Source: Bacteroidales bacterium
GTDB lineage: Bacteria; Bacteroidota; Bacteroidia; Bacteroidales; UBA932
Assembly (NCBI GenBank): GCA_017446775.1
Contig: JAFSQE010000022.1
Location: 124,001 to 188,000 of the forward strand
DNA length: 64,000 nt
Direction of reading: 5' to 3'
Shown here: in pieces, positions 45,745 through 54,279 of the stretch
Layout: each line of letters opens with the position of its first letter
How positions within the stretch are numbered: the first letter of the stretch is position 1
Notes under the pieces: generated by a model
The model's input: the letters and a program-made list of their open reading frames with translations, nothing else
Database searches by the model: none
What the model was told of the DNA's origin: nothing
Program-made: the position numbers and the translations under genes

Positions 45745-46806
45745 CTATCTGGAGCAGATTTGCGCCTGGACAAGGCTGCGCTCCCACGAGTTCTCCAGGG
45801 ACTCCGCACGGCCGGATTCTACCGTGTCAAGGAATTCTTTCACCTCGTAGTAGATGTTGTCACTGATTGTTTCTCGCGACAGGTCTATAGGGCCGCTTTC
45901 CGATGCACCGTCGCCTCCGGCAAAGCCGGTGTCGCCGCGGGTGCCGCAGCCAGTGCGCATCACCAGCCGGGGTCCTGTCATCAGGTTGATGCGGTCTATC
46001 ACTATGCAGCCGTCTTCGCCCTGAATCTCTGCCGCCAGAGAAGAGTCGCTGATTTTGGAGTAGGAGATAACCGCTTCGAAGCCGGGATATTTTATCAGCA
46101 TTGAACCCTGGCCGTCAATCCCTTTTTCGTGGGCTTTATCGCCGCCGGGATAGATTATCGTCTCCTGCTTTTGGACACATCTCTCCAGCTTTTCGCGGGT
46201 GAATCCGCCCTCCCAGGGGGCGCCGAACAGGTGCACAAGAGGGGCGATGCAGTATACGCCAAGATCCAGCAGCGCTCCGCCGCGCATATCTGCACTCAGG
46301 TTGCTGGCCACCGTACCGTTTTTGAACTCCTCGTAGCGCGACGAGTACTGGCAGTAGCTGGCGGTGTAGCGTCGTATCCTGCCGATTTTTGGCAGCGCCT
46401 CGCGCACCGCCTTAAAGTTGGGGACTGTGGTTGGGCGCATCGCCTCCATCAGGCTGACGCCGTTACGCCGGGCTGCCTCCATCATCGCCTCGAACTCCTC
46501 AGGGCAGGTCGCGGCCGGCTTCTCTACCAGCACGCTTTTGCCCCCCTCCATCATTTTGATGGCCTGTGGCGCATGGAAGATATTGGGCGAGGCGATATAT
46601 ACGGCGTCGATGTCGGGCGCCGTGGCCAGGTCGTCCAGAGATGTGTAAACCTTCTCTACGCCGTGCGCTGCGGCGAACTCGCGCCCCCGCTCAAGGGTGC
46701 GCGAATACACCGCCGCGTGGCAGAAACGCGCATCGTGCCGCGCCCCCTTCAGGAACGACTCGGCAATCCTGCTGGACCCGATGGTGGCTACGCGGATTTG
46801 TTTCAT
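45745..46806 (-). CDS. Gfo/Idh/MocA family oxidoreductase (cytoplasmic)
   Basis: A 353-residue protein with no signal peptide. It starts MKQIRVATIGSSRIAESFLKGA, a Rossmann motif in which the usual glycines are partly replaced by serines, and has the family signature SVLVEKPAATCPEEF. The C-terminal domain contains MRGGALLDLGVYCIAPLVHLFG. It resembles dehydrogenases acting on sugars or inositols; the substrate is unknown. It lies 3 nt after the serine hydrolase gene and is probably co-transcribed with it, at the edge of the rhamnose locus. Confidence 0.85.
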   Translation of the reverse strand: MKQIRVATIGSSRIAESFLKGARHDARFCHAAVYSRTLERGREFAAAHGVEKVYTSLDDLATAPDIDAVYIASPNIFHAPQAIKMMEGGKSVLVEKPAATCPEEFEAMMEAARRNGVSLMEAMRPTTVPNFKAVREALPKIGRIRRYTASYCQYSSRYEEFKNGTVASNLSADMRGGALLDLGVYCIAPLVHLFGAPWEGGFTREKLERCVQKQETIIYPGGDKAHEKGIDGQGSMLIKYPGFEAVISYSKISDSSLAAEIQGEDGCIVIDRINLMTGPRLVMRTGCGTRGDTGFAGGDGASESGPIDLSRETISDNIYYEVKEFLDTVESGRAESLENSWERSLVQAQICSR

Positions 46807-46809
46807 ATT

Positions 46810-48045
46810 CTATTCGCTGGTCCTGCCGGTGTATGCTTCAACACCGGTCTTGGTAAAGTCCTGCGAGAAGAACTTCTCTGCAGCTGCATTGTAGGCGGGT
46901 TCCCACGGCACGGGGCCGCCGGCACGCTGCTGAACCCAGAGCCGCAGTTCTTTCTTGTGCCAGTTCACAACGCAGTTGGTGTTCCAGGCACCGCCGTGGC
47001 CGAACCAGGCATCTTCGCTGTCTTCAACGGGGGCCACCAGCCCCAGCGAGTAGCCTCCCATACCGGCCGGACGGGAAGATACAGCCAGAATATTTTTCAC
47101 GGTTTCCTCCTTGAGGATGCGTACGCCGTTGTCGCCGACGCCCAGATTCATCAGCATCTTGTAGAACTTGAGCTGGTCGCTGGCGGTGGTCCAGAGGCCG
47201 GCTCCGGCCGATGCAAACACGTGGGAATCGTTGTAGGGCTTCTGTTGCATGGCCATCTGCTCTACCCACACCACGGGGCCGTCTTCGCGGCTTTCGTACA
47301 ACTCGATTTTGTTTTTCAACTGGCGGTCGGTGGGCCAGAACCAGGAGGATTTCATACCCAGCGGGTCCAGAACTTCTTTCTTGAGATAGTCTTCCCACTT
47401 CATTCCGGTAACCACTTCAACTATCGCAGCTCCTATATCGATACCGGTGTTGGAATAGGCCTCGCGCGTGCCGGGCTCAAAGAATAACGGAGAAGATGCC
47501 GCAATGGCCGCTGTCTGGCGCAGGGGGGCGCCGCCGGTCCATCCGCCGCCCTTGATGTCGCCCTGCTTGGCGCTGATTTCAAAGGGGAAACCGCCGGTGT
47601 GGTTCATCACCATACGTATCGTGAGAACGTTTTTCGCCTTGTGCATCGTTCTTATGCCGTCCTTCTCCTCGTCCAGTACCCAGAGGGTAGCGAACTCGGG
47701 CAGATACTTGGACACGGGGTCGTCCAGCGATATCTTGCCCTCTTCTACCAGCTTGGCGATGGTGACGCCGCAGAAGCCCTTGGTCTGGGAGCACTGCATG
47801 AACACATTGTCCATCTTGATGCGGCGTTTAGCTGCAACATCGGCATAGCCAACGCAGCAGGTCTCCTGCACGCCGTCTTTGTAAAATACGCTGATGGCTC
47901 CGGCCAGCTTGCCGCTGTCGACATACGGCTGCAGGGCATCCTTTGCAAATGTGGTCTTAGAATCCTTGGGTCCTTTGGCCTGCAGCTGGAGCATGCATCC
48001 CAGCAAAACGGCCAGCACAACAATAAAACGTGTGAATACTTTCAT
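46810..48045 (-). CDS. Exported serine hydrolase of the beta-lactamase (class C / EstB) fold
   Basis: A 411-residue protein with signal peptide MKVFTRFIVVLAVLLGCMLQLQA. Active-site motifs of the penicillin-binding-protein-like family are present: SQTK (Ser86, Lys89), YSN in EAYSNTGIDIG, and HGGAW in place of KTG. With these features it could be an esterase, a peptidase or a transacylase. In this locus, deacylation of a decorated glycan is plausible but not shown. It is transcribed divergently from the GH106-like gene, sharing a short regulatory gap that contains a LacI-type operator. Confidence 0.83.
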   Translation of the reverse strand: MKVFTRFIVVLAVLLGCMLQLQAKGPKDSKTTFAKDALQPYVDSGKLAGAISVFYKDGVQETCCVGYADVAAKRRIKMDNVFMQCSQTKGFCGVTIAKLVEEGKISLDDPVSKYLPEFATLWVLDEEKDGIRTMHKAKNVLTIRMVMNHTGGFPFEISAKQGDIKGGGWTGGAPLRQTAAIAASSPLFFEPGTREAYSNTGIDIGAAIVEVVTGMKWEDYLKKEVLDPLGMKSSWFWPTDRQLKNKIELYESREDGPVVWVEQMAMQQKPYNDSHVFASAGAGLWTTASDQLKFYKMLMNLGVGDNGVRILKEETVKNILAVSSRPAGMGGYSLGLVAPVEDSEDAWFGHGGAWNTNCVVNWHKKELRLWVQQRAGGPVPWEPAYNAAAEKFFSQDFTKTGVEAYTGRTSE

Positions 48046-48065
48046 TTCATTAAAGATTGATTATA

Positions 48066-48073
48066 CAAAGGTA
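48066..48073 (-). promoter_or_regulatory. Predicted -7 box of the serine hydrolase-Gfo/Idh operon
   Basis: TACCTTTG on the minus strand, 20 nt before the ATG at 48045. Confidence 0.5.
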
Positions 48074-48095
48074 CAAAATATCAATTTTAATTACC

Positions 48096-48103
48096 TAAAT
48101 TTG
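48096..48103 (+). promoter_or_regulatory. Predicted -7 box of the GH106-like gene
   Basis: TAAATTTG, 12 nt upstream of the 14-bp operator at 48116-48129. Confidence 0.55.
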
Positions 48104-48115
48104 CAAAAGCATCTG

Positions 48116-48129
48116 CTTAATCGGTTAAG
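48116..48129. promoter_or_regulatory. LacI-type operator 1
   Basis: CTTAATCGGTTAAG, a 14-bp inverted repeat with one imperfect pair (12 of 14 positions symmetric), located between the -7 box and the ATG of the GH106-like gene. It is the exact reverse complement of the operator before lacI (53163-53176). Repressor binding here should block the transcript, and the divergent serine hydrolase promoter is within 45 nt. Confidence 0.8.
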
Positions 48130-48134
48130 TAAAT

Positions 48135-50099
48135 ATGAAGAGATTCTTCCTGCTCGGTTTGGCCACCCTGTTCCTGGCCTCTTGTGACAATTCTGCCCGG
48201 ATTTCCAAGTCCTGGGAAAAGGACTGGAATGACATTCCTGCAAGTTGCCGCCCGATAAAAATCGTGCACGGCGCACCGGCAGATGAGACGCCTTATGGCG
48301 GTGATTTCTTCACATATCTGAGAGATACCTGCGGGGCGGGGGGCATTGTGCTTAACTACAGGGGGAAGGATTACCTGAAAGACGAATCGGTATGGGCATA
48401 TTTCGTGGAATCGTGCCGCCGCGCGGTGGATGCCGGGCTAAGGCTTTGGGTTTATGATGAAGAAGGATATCCCAGCCCGTCCGCAGGCGGCCGTGTGCTG
48501 GAGGAAGATCCCTCCCTGGAGGCATTGGAGATGGTTTATGACAGCAGCCTGCCTGCCGGAAAGCAGTACTATGTGCGCAATTCCTACGAGTTTACACACG
48601 CTTGCAACAACTATGCTGCGCTTCGCCGCTATCCCGACCCCGGCAACTCTAAAACGATGCAGGTATTCACCAAGGTGACACATCAGGCCACTCGCGAGCA
48701 TCTTGGCGATGAACTGTTCTCACATGTGGAGGCTTTCTTCACAGATGAGCCTTCTTACATGGGCGTCAATCTGGGCCCCATCCCGGAGGTGGTGCGCAAC
48801 AGGGTGCGGGTGGTGGATGAGCCCGACCCCAAGCGGAAGCTTTTGCCCATGCTGGCCTGGACGCCCGGCGTGGACAACGAATATGAGCAGCGCTATGGTG
48901 AGCCACTGCACGTGGAATCGCTGTTTGGCGGAGATGCCGAGGGCGATAAGGAGGTGCGTCAGCGCTACTGGGAGCTTATGGGAGAGCATTTCAGGGCCAA
49001 CTATTGTGATTCCCTTGAGAAGTGGTGCGCAGGTGCCGGCACCCTCTCTTCCGGACATTTCCTTAGCGAAGAACAGATTATCCGCCACACCCCGCTTTAC
49101 GGCAATATGCTGATGGTGGAGCGCGGCCTGGACATCCCAGGACTGGATATGCTGGACACCGCCCCTGAGGAGTGGAATATGAAGGATTGCTGGCTGATAG
49201 CATCGCTGCCCGAATCGGCAGCATATCTGGACGGCAAGCGGAAGGTTTTTGCCGAAATCAGCGACCACAACCAGTCCACCTTGGGCGACGGGCCCACCAC
49301 CGTAGAGGCGATGAAGGGCACTGCGGCCTGCCATATGGCGGGCGGCGTTACAGAGCTGAATCTCTACTATCCAACAAGTTGCGGCCCCGATTATCCCTAT
49401 CGCAGCGAAGCCGGCTTCAAGAGCTACTGCGAGTTTGTGGGGCGCACCAACGCGATTGTGCGTGACGCTGAGCCTGTAAAGACGGTGCTGTTGTACTATC
49501 CTGCATACGACCTTCAGCGGGAGTTCATCCCCGAGACCGAGCCGCTGATGGACGAGCATAACCAGAGCGAAACCATGAAGACCGTGATAGGCTCCGCCTT
49601 CACTACCGGCCGCTCTCTGGCACAGGCGCAGATTCCGTTCGTGTGGGCCGATTATCTTGCGCTTAGTGGCGCCGATGTTTGTGACGGAAAGATATACCTT
49701 GGCGGACATTGCTTCGACGTCCTTGTCTTCCCGGCGGGAATTGTGATGCCGGAGGCTGTAGGCAAACTTTCAGATGACATGGAGAAGCAGGGCGGTAAGG
49801 TGCTTGCGGCACCCGTGGAATGCACCCCGAAGTTTGTCAAGGACGCTATAGCTCCCGTTGAGCGCTTTGAACCCGAACAGCCGCAACTCGTATACGGCAA
49901 GTTTACCCGCGACGGCCGCACGATATATCTGGTGCAGAACGCATCCGACAGTGCCTATGAAGGCACGCTCAGCGTTGCCAAATGCGGCACCTGGCGTGTC
50001 CTGAATCCCGATACGGGAGAAATATCTTCTCTCAAGAGTGACGGCCAGTCTTTACCCGTCAGCCTCAAGCCCCTTCAGACTCTGCTGTACGTCTTATAG
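48135..50099 (+). CDS. GH106-like glycoside hydrolase lipoprotein (probable alpha-L-rhamnosidase relative)
   Basis: A 654-residue lipoprotein (MKRFFLLGLATLFLASCDNS, lipobox LASC). The motif LWVYDEEGYPSPSAGGRV (about residues 105-122) closely resembles the YDExGxPSGxAGG signature of GH106 and related TIM-barrel families. VEAFFTDEPSYMG and VFAEISDHNQ supply acidic residues suited to catalysis. A C-terminal beta-rich domain ends PLQTLLYVL. It is much shorter than characterised GH106 rhamnosidases (about 1,100 residues), lacking their extra beta-domains. With the GH78 gene in the same regulon, a rhamnosidase role is plausible. It converges with the SGNH gene, overlapping by 6 nt. Confidence 0.68.
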   Translation: MKRFFLLGLATLFLASCDNSARISKSWEKDWNDIPASCRPIKIVHGAPADETPYGGDFFTYLRDTCGAGGIVLNYRGKDYLKDESVWAYFVESCRRAVDAGLRLWVYDEEGYPSPSAGGRVLEEDPSLEALEMVYDSSLPAGKQYYVRNSYEFTHACNNYAALRRYPDPGNSKTMQVFTKVTHQATREHLGDELFSHVEAFFTDEPSYMGVNLGPIPEVVRNRVRVVDEPDPKRKLLPMLAWTPGVDNEYEQRYGEPLHVESLFGGDAEGDKEVRQRYWELMGEHFRANYCDSLEKWCAGAGTLSSGHFLSEEQIIRHTPLYGNMLMVERGLDIPGLDMLDTAPEEWNMKDCWLIASLPESAAYLDGKRKVFAEISDHNQSTLGDGPTTVEAMKGTAACHMAGGVTELNLYYPTSCGPDYPYRSEAGFKSYCEFVGRTNAIVRDAEPVKTVLLYYPAYDLQREFIPETEPLMDEHNQSETMKTVIGSAFTTGRSLAQAQIPFVWADYLALSGADVCDGKIYLGGHCFDVLVFPAGIVMPEAVGKLSDDMEKQGGKVLAAPVECTPKFVKDAIAPVERFEPEQPQLVYGKFTRDGRTIYLVQNASDSAYEGTLSVAKCGTWRVLNPDTGEISSLKSDGQSLPVSLKPLQTLLYVL

Positions 50100-50927
50100 C
50101 CTGCAGGGAAGGGTCAGCAATTGATACATCAAGGTGAGGGCCATGCGGCGGTGGCCTTCTGCGTTGGGATGCAGCTGGTCGGTTTCGGGATTGCAGAAGT
50201 AGCGGATCTGCTCCGGAACCATCGGATTAAGGCCCGATACCGAGTTGAGGTCAATTACCGGCACGCCCCAGACGTTTCCCGTCTCCTTTATAACATCCAC
50301 ATAGTCAGTAATGTAAAGCCCGATGCGGTTGGGGAAGTACTCGTCTGGCTGGATGTTCTGCTCGCTGAAGGTAGAGTATCCGCGATGCAGCGGGGTGAAC
50401 ACCACAATCTGCTTGTCTGGATACATCGCCTTCAAGGTGCTGATTGCTATGTTGATGCGGCCGCGCAGAGTCTCCGGGTCCATGGAGGGGGTGCGCCTGG
50501 GCATCACATATTCCGTTGCGGGATAGCCCAGAGCGGCAATCATGGTGTCGGGTGCGACATCGTACCATTCTCCCAGAGGGACGTCTGCGATATAGTCGTT
50601 GGCGCCCATGAAGATGGTGATTGCGTCAAAGTCGCTGCCGTGCTCTGCCTTGAGCTGCTCTGCCTGAGGCACCACGTCGCTCCATTTCTGCCCGCTAACG
50701 CCGTACACCAGCGGTTTGATGCACAGCCACTCCTGCAGGCATCCCCAATAGTGCCAGTTCTCCTGTCCGGTCCAGTCGTGGCCCTCCGGAACGCTTCCCG
50801 GATCGGTTATGGAATCGCCTATATATGCCACAGTGGCCCCTTTCCAGGGGTGGTCGAAGCATTCAGAAGATTTACAGGAAGTGAATAAAAGCGCTGCCAG
50901 CGCAAGGATGGAGACGAATCTTTTCAT
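50094..50927 (-). CDS. SGNH/GDSL hydrolase lipoprotein
   Basis: A 277-residue lipoprotein (MKRFVSILALAALLFTSCKSS, lipobox FTSC). The four SGNH blocks are readable: IGDSITD with Ser39, a conserved Gly in SGQKWSDV, MGANDY with Asn, and DQLHPNAEG with the Asp-His pair. The family includes carbohydrate acetylesterases, which suits an acetylated plant glycan. It is the third gene of the ROK-MFS-SGNH operon, overlapping the MFS gene by 4 nt. Confidence 0.88.
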   Translation of the reverse strand: MKRFVSILALAALLFTSCKSSECFDHPWKGATVAYIGDSITDPGSVPEGHDWTGQENWHYWGCLQEWLCIKPLVYGVSGQKWSDVVPQAEQLKAEHGSDFDAITIFMGANDYIADVPLGEWYDVAPDTMIAALGYPATEYVMPRRTPSMDPETLRGRINIAISTLKAMYPDKQIVVFTPLHRGYSTFSEQNIQPDEYFPNRIGLYITDYVDVIKETGNVWGVPVIDLNSVSGLNPMVPEQIRYFCNPETDQLHPNAEGHRRMALTLMYQLLTLPCRL

Positions 50928-52096
50928 ATCTGTTCTTTGTTTGATTTCAAGTTAAGGGAATATACCAGCACGCCTATGATGCATATCGCTATCACAGCGA
51001 TGGCTCCGGTGATGCCGAAACTGTCGGTGGTAAAGCCCATCAGCAGGGGGAACAGCGCACCGCCGGCAAATCCCATTGTAAGGACGGCGCTGGTGGTGTT
51101 CTGCTCCTCCGGCACGGCCAGCAGTGCCCTGGAGATTATCAGCGCACAGATATTGGCATTGCCAAACCCGAGCAGTGCGACCGCCAGATAAAGGCTCCAG
51201 TAAGACTGCGCAAGTCCGGCAAGAACCAAGCCGGCAATGAGCAGTATCACGCCCGTAATCAGGCCGCTCTTGATGGATATTTTTCTCAGTATAAGGATGC
51301 CTGCCATTGCACCTGCGAGCCTGGCTACATAATAGACCGTAACGGAGAGTGTGGCATCCTGAATGGGCAGGGCAAGCCGCTTCTGGAAAATCTGCGGAAG
51401 CACAATCGTGATGCCGACGTCGCTGCCCACGTGGCAAAGGACTGCGAGAAACGCCGCCAGAATGGCGGGTTTGCGAAGCGATGCCAGGCATTGACGCAGT
51501 GAGGCGGGGGAGGTGCCGGAGGAGTCTATGGTTTCGGCGTCCGGTTGTCCGGAAAATGACAGCAGCAGCGCCGCCAGCAGCGACATAACCAGAAAGACGG
51601 CGAAGACTATCCGCCATCCGCCTTCGGGAGCGATATATCTGACACCCAGCGCTGCGATTGCGGGCGCCGCCAGGGCCGCGAAGGCCTTGGCGCACTGCCC
51701 GGCCGTGAGGGTGGAGGCCAGATGCTGCCCGGAGACCAGCGATGCCACCAGCGGGTTCAGGGATACCACCAGAATCGTGCAGCCGATGCCCATCATCGCC
51801 ATTGCGGCCAGCATGCTCCAGTATGCCTTGCAGAAGAATGCTATTATTAAACTCGGACAGATGACAAGCAGGGCGCTCAGCACCGTGACGCGCTTACCCA
51901 GAAAATGCATCATCCGTCCGGCGGGGATGCTGACCAGCAGGAACCACACTGACACCAGGCCGGGAATAAAACCGGCCTGAGAGTTGCTCAGGGACATGTC
52001 TGCCTTGAAATAGTTGGTCGCCAGACCCACCAGGTCCAGCGCCCCCATGGCAAAGAAGCACAGCAGTGCCGCTGTCAGCAGCCGCGTTTTTTTCAC
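50924..52096 (-). CDS. Major facilitator superfamily transporter
   Basis: A 390-residue inner-membrane protein with about 12 hydrophobic segments. The first reads LLTAALLCFFAMGALDLVGLATNYF, and the loop SIPAGRMMHFLGKRVTVL fits the MFS loop 2-3 motif. It is probably a sugar or sugar-derivative symporter that imports the product released by the locus's hydrolases, which is then phosphorylated by the adjacent ROK kinase. Four-base ATGA overlaps with both neighbours show tight coupling. Confidence 0.85.
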   Translation of the reverse strand: MKKTRLLTAALLCFFAMGALDLVGLATNYFKADMSLSNSQAGFIPGLVSVWFLLVSIPAGRMMHFLGKRVTVLSALLVICPSLIIAFFCKAYWSMLAAMAMMGIGCTILVVSLNPLVASLVSGQHLASTLTAGQCAKAFAALAAPAIAALGVRYIAPEGGWRIVFAVFLVMSLLAALLLSFSGQPDAETIDSSGTSPASLRQCLASLRKPAILAAFLAVLCHVGSDVGITIVLPQIFQKRLALPIQDATLSVTVYYVARLAGAMAGILILRKISIKSGLITGVILLIAGLVLAGLAQSYWSLYLAVALLGFGNANICALIISRALLAVPEEQNTTSAVLTMGFAGGALFPLLMGFTTDSFGITGAIAVIAICIIGVLVYSLNLKSNKEQI

Positions 52097-53070
52097 TGCT
52101 GCATCTCTATCAGGTTGGCGGCGATTGAGAGCGATGCGTAGTCGCCGATGGCCTCACCCAGTGCGGCGGGAACCACCTTGCAGACTGCCACTGCGCCGGC
52201 GAGAGCCTCTTCCCGGATCACCTTCATCATCTCGTCGTAGAAGAGTTTCTCGTTGCGGGCATAAACGCTGCCGATAACGATGAGTTCGGGGTTTAGAATG
52301 TCAATCACTATGGAAAGCCCCTTGCCCAGGTAACGGGCGGAGGTGTGATATATCTCGATGGCCATCGGATCGCCCGCAGCAGCCGCCTCTGCAATCTGCT
52401 TGGCGGTGATTTCATTCACCTTGTCCGGTGCGCACCAGACCACCTTCTTATTGTTCTGGATAGCCTCCATCACGAATGTCTTGCCAATCTGGGCGATGCC
52501 GCCGCCGCTGGCAAACCCCTCGAAACTGCCGCGCTTACCATATCCTACCGGGCCGAATTCGGAGAGGCGGATGTGGCCAAGTTCGCCGGCGTTGTCGTTG
52601 GTGCCGCTGTAAAGCTTGCCGTCGATTATCAGGCCGGCTCCAAGGCCGGTGCCGAAGGTCAGAAAGGCCATGTTGTGGCAGCCGCGGCCGGCGCCGAACT
52701 TATACTCTGCCAGGGCGCAGGCGTTGGCGTCGTTCTGCAGGTTGGCCTTGACGCCGGTGCGTTTTTCAACCAAATCCACTATCGGGATATTGTCCCAGCC
52801 GGGGAGGTTGGGGGGCGACATCACCACGCCGGTGGCGCTGGAGAGCGGCCCGCCGCAGCTGATGCCTATCGCGCCGGTATTCTGGGCTGTGAGGCCGTGG
52901 CGCGCCATCATCTCACAAGTGTTGGAGAGCAGATTCTCTATCGTTTCCGGTGCGGAGGTGGTGTCAAAGCGGATTTTGTCCTCGATGCGGGGCATTCCGT
53001 TCTCCAAAACTCCATATATCACGGCGCATTTGGTACCGCCGATGTCAAGTCCAAGAATATTGTGTGTCAT
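52093..53070 (-). CDS. ROK family sugar kinase (zinc-site cysteines missing)
   Basis: A 325-residue protein starting MTHNILGLDIGGTKCAVIYG, the phosphate-binding loop of ROK kinases. ISCGGPLSSATGVVMSPPNLPGW, the catalytic NDANACALAEYKFG, and NAGELGHIRLSEFGPVGYGKRG follow. In typical ROK proteins the last part reads CxCGxxGC and holds a structural zinc; here the cysteines are absent, giving GYGKRGSFEGFASGGG. No DNA-binding domain is present, so it is a kinase rather than a repressor. It heads the operon with the MFS transporter and the SGNH esterase. Confidence 0.9.
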   Translation of the reverse strand: MTHNILGLDIGGTKCAVIYGVLENGMPRIEDKIRFDTTSAPETIENLLSNTCEMMARHGLTAQNTGAIGISCGGPLSSATGVVMSPPNLPGWDNIPIVDLVEKRTGVKANLQNDANACALAEYKFGAGRGCHNMAFLTFGTGLGAGLIIDGKLYSGTNDNAGELGHIRLSEFGPVGYGKRGSFEGFASGGGIAQIGKTFVMEAIQNNKKVVWCAPDKVNEITAKQIAEAAAAGDPMAIEIYHTSARYLGKGLSIVIDILNPELIVIGSVYARNEKLFYDEMMKVIREEALAGAVAVCKVVPAALGEAIGDYASLSIAANLIEMQQ

Positions 53071-53092
53071 AATGGTTGTTTTTCTGAGACTA

Positions 53093-53123
53093 CTAAGGTA
53101 AGAAGATAGATTCTATGTGCAAA
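53093..53123 (-). promoter_or_regulatory. Predicted promoter of the ROK-MFS-SGNH operon
   Basis: On the minus strand TTTG (53120-53123), a 19-nt spacer, then TACCTTAG (53093-53100, seven of eight positions fitting TAnnTTTG). It starts 22 nt before the ATG at 53070. The operator at 53163 is 40 nt upstream, so control of this operon by it is less direct. Confidence 0.5.
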
Positions 53124-53124
53124 A

Positions 53125-53154
53125 TTTGATACAGAGAATTATTTCGTATCTTTG
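53125..53154 (+). promoter_or_regulatory. Predicted promoter of the lacI-family gene
   Basis: TTTG (53125-53128), an 18-nt spacer, then TATCTTTG (53147-53154). Its -33 element overlaps that of the divergent ROK operon. Confidence 0.6.
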
Positions 53155-53162
53155 CTACGAAA

Positions 53163-53176
53163 CTTAACCGATTAAG
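53163..53176. promoter_or_regulatory. LacI-type operator 2
   Basis: CTTAACCGATTAAG, 8 nt downstream of the -7 box and 4 nt before the regulator's ATG, suggesting autoregulation. Confidence 0.8.
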
Positions 53177-53180
53177 TCCG

Positions 53181-54200
53181 ATGGCTTGTTTGGAGAAGAA
53201 AACAAATATGTCCCTTAGCGATATTGCGTCTGCACTGGGTGTGTCCAAGGCGACCGTCAGCTGGGTCCTTTCGGGCAAGGGCGACAGCCGCCGCATCAGC
53301 CAGGCGACACAGAAGAGGGTGAAAGAGTATGCCGCCACGCACAACTATCACCCCAATATGTTGGCCCGCAGCCTCAGCCTTGGCCGTTCCAAGACCATCG
53401 GCCTTCTGATTTCCTCCCTTTCCGACCCGTTCTACTCAAGCATTGCCAAGGCTGTTGTAAACAGGGCCGAGAGTGTGGGTTATACCGTGATGATTGCCAC
53501 TTCTGAGTCAGACTGTAATAAGGAGGCGTCTCTGGTCGAGACCTTCTCCCATAGGAAGGTGGACGGAATCATTACAACGCCAACAGAGGGTGCCGATTGG
53601 GTGGACGGTTTCACCAATGCCGGCGGCCGTCTGGTATTCGCCGACCGTGCAGTGCCGGGCAGCGACATCCCGTCTGTGGTGGTGGATAATGAACAGAGTT
53701 CATATCGTCTTGTAAGTCACCTTATTGAAAAAGGTTGCAGCAAGATAGCCATGTTTACAACTGCCCATAATCTGGTTAACATGAAAGCCCGACAGGCGGG
53801 ATATGTAAGGGCTCTTGAAGACGCCGGCATCCCTGTCGACACACGGCTTATCCGCGACGTAGCTTCTGTATATAATCAGAAGATGGTAGAGGACGAACTT
53901 GATGATTTGCTGCGGCAGGTACCCGATCTGGACGGCATATTCTTCACAACCCATGTGCTGGTATTGCCCACCTATGTACATTTTGCCAATCGCGGCATTA
54001 TGCCGCAGGGTGGCGCCGGATGGGCCTGCTTCCACTCCCTGCCCGAATTCGACATCCTTCTGCCCAAGATGAGCATTGCCCGGATGTCCATTGAGCAGCT
54101 TGGTGCCCGGGCTGTGGATTTATTGCTGGAGAGCATAGAGAATGGTACCGTATCCCTCGGCACCACCGTCACTCTCAGCTGCGAAATGATGCTGAAATGA
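53181..54200 (+). CDS. LacI-family transcriptional regulator
   Basis: A 339-residue protein. Residues about 10-34 form the helix-turn-helix (SLSDIASALGVSKATVSWVL), followed by the hinge HPNMLARSLSLGRSKTIGLLI. The periplasmic-binding-protein-like sensor domain follows (FYSSIAKAVVNRAESVGYTVMIA, RKVDGIITTP, GARAVDLLLESI). The hinge leucine-type minor-groove contact fits a palindromic operator with a central CG, as seen three times in this window. It sits between the ROK operon and the GH78-susCD operon. I infer that it senses a sugar released from the locus's substrate. Confidence 0.93.
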   Translation: MACLEKKTNMSLSDIASALGVSKATVSWVLSGKGDSRRISQATQKRVKEYAATHNYHPNMLARSLSLGRSKTIGLLISSLSDPFYSSIAKAVVNRAESVGYTVMIATSESDCNKEASLVETFSHRKVDGIITTPTEGADWVDGFTNAGGRLVFADRAVPGSDIPSVVVDNEQSSYRLVSHLIEKGCSKIAMFTTAHNLVNMKARQAGYVRALEDAGIPVDTRLIRDVASVYNQKMVEDELDDLLRQVPDLDGIFFTTHVLVLPTYVHFANRGIMPQGGAGWACFHSLPEFDILLPKMSIARMSIEQLGARAVDLLLESIENGTVSLGTTVTLSCEMMLK

Positions 54201-54214
54201 TAGCCGGCTGATTA

Positions 54215-54245
54215 TTTGTTTTTCCAATTTTTATGTGTAAATTTG
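54215..54245 (+). promoter_or_regulatory. Promoter of the GH78-susCD operon
   Basis: TTTG (54215-54218), a 19-nt spacer, then TAAATTTG (54238-54245): a full match to the Bacteroidales vegetative promoter. Confidence 0.75.
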
Positions 54246-54253
54246 CAATATCG

Positions 54254-54267
54254 CTTAACCGGTTAAG
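54254..54267. promoter_or_regulatory. LacI-type operator 3 (perfect palindrome)
   Basis: CTTAACCGGTTAAG, a perfect 14-bp palindrome, 8 nt downstream of the -7 box, at about +3 of the expected transcript. Confidence 0.85.
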
Positions 54268-54279
54268 TAAACAAAGGGT

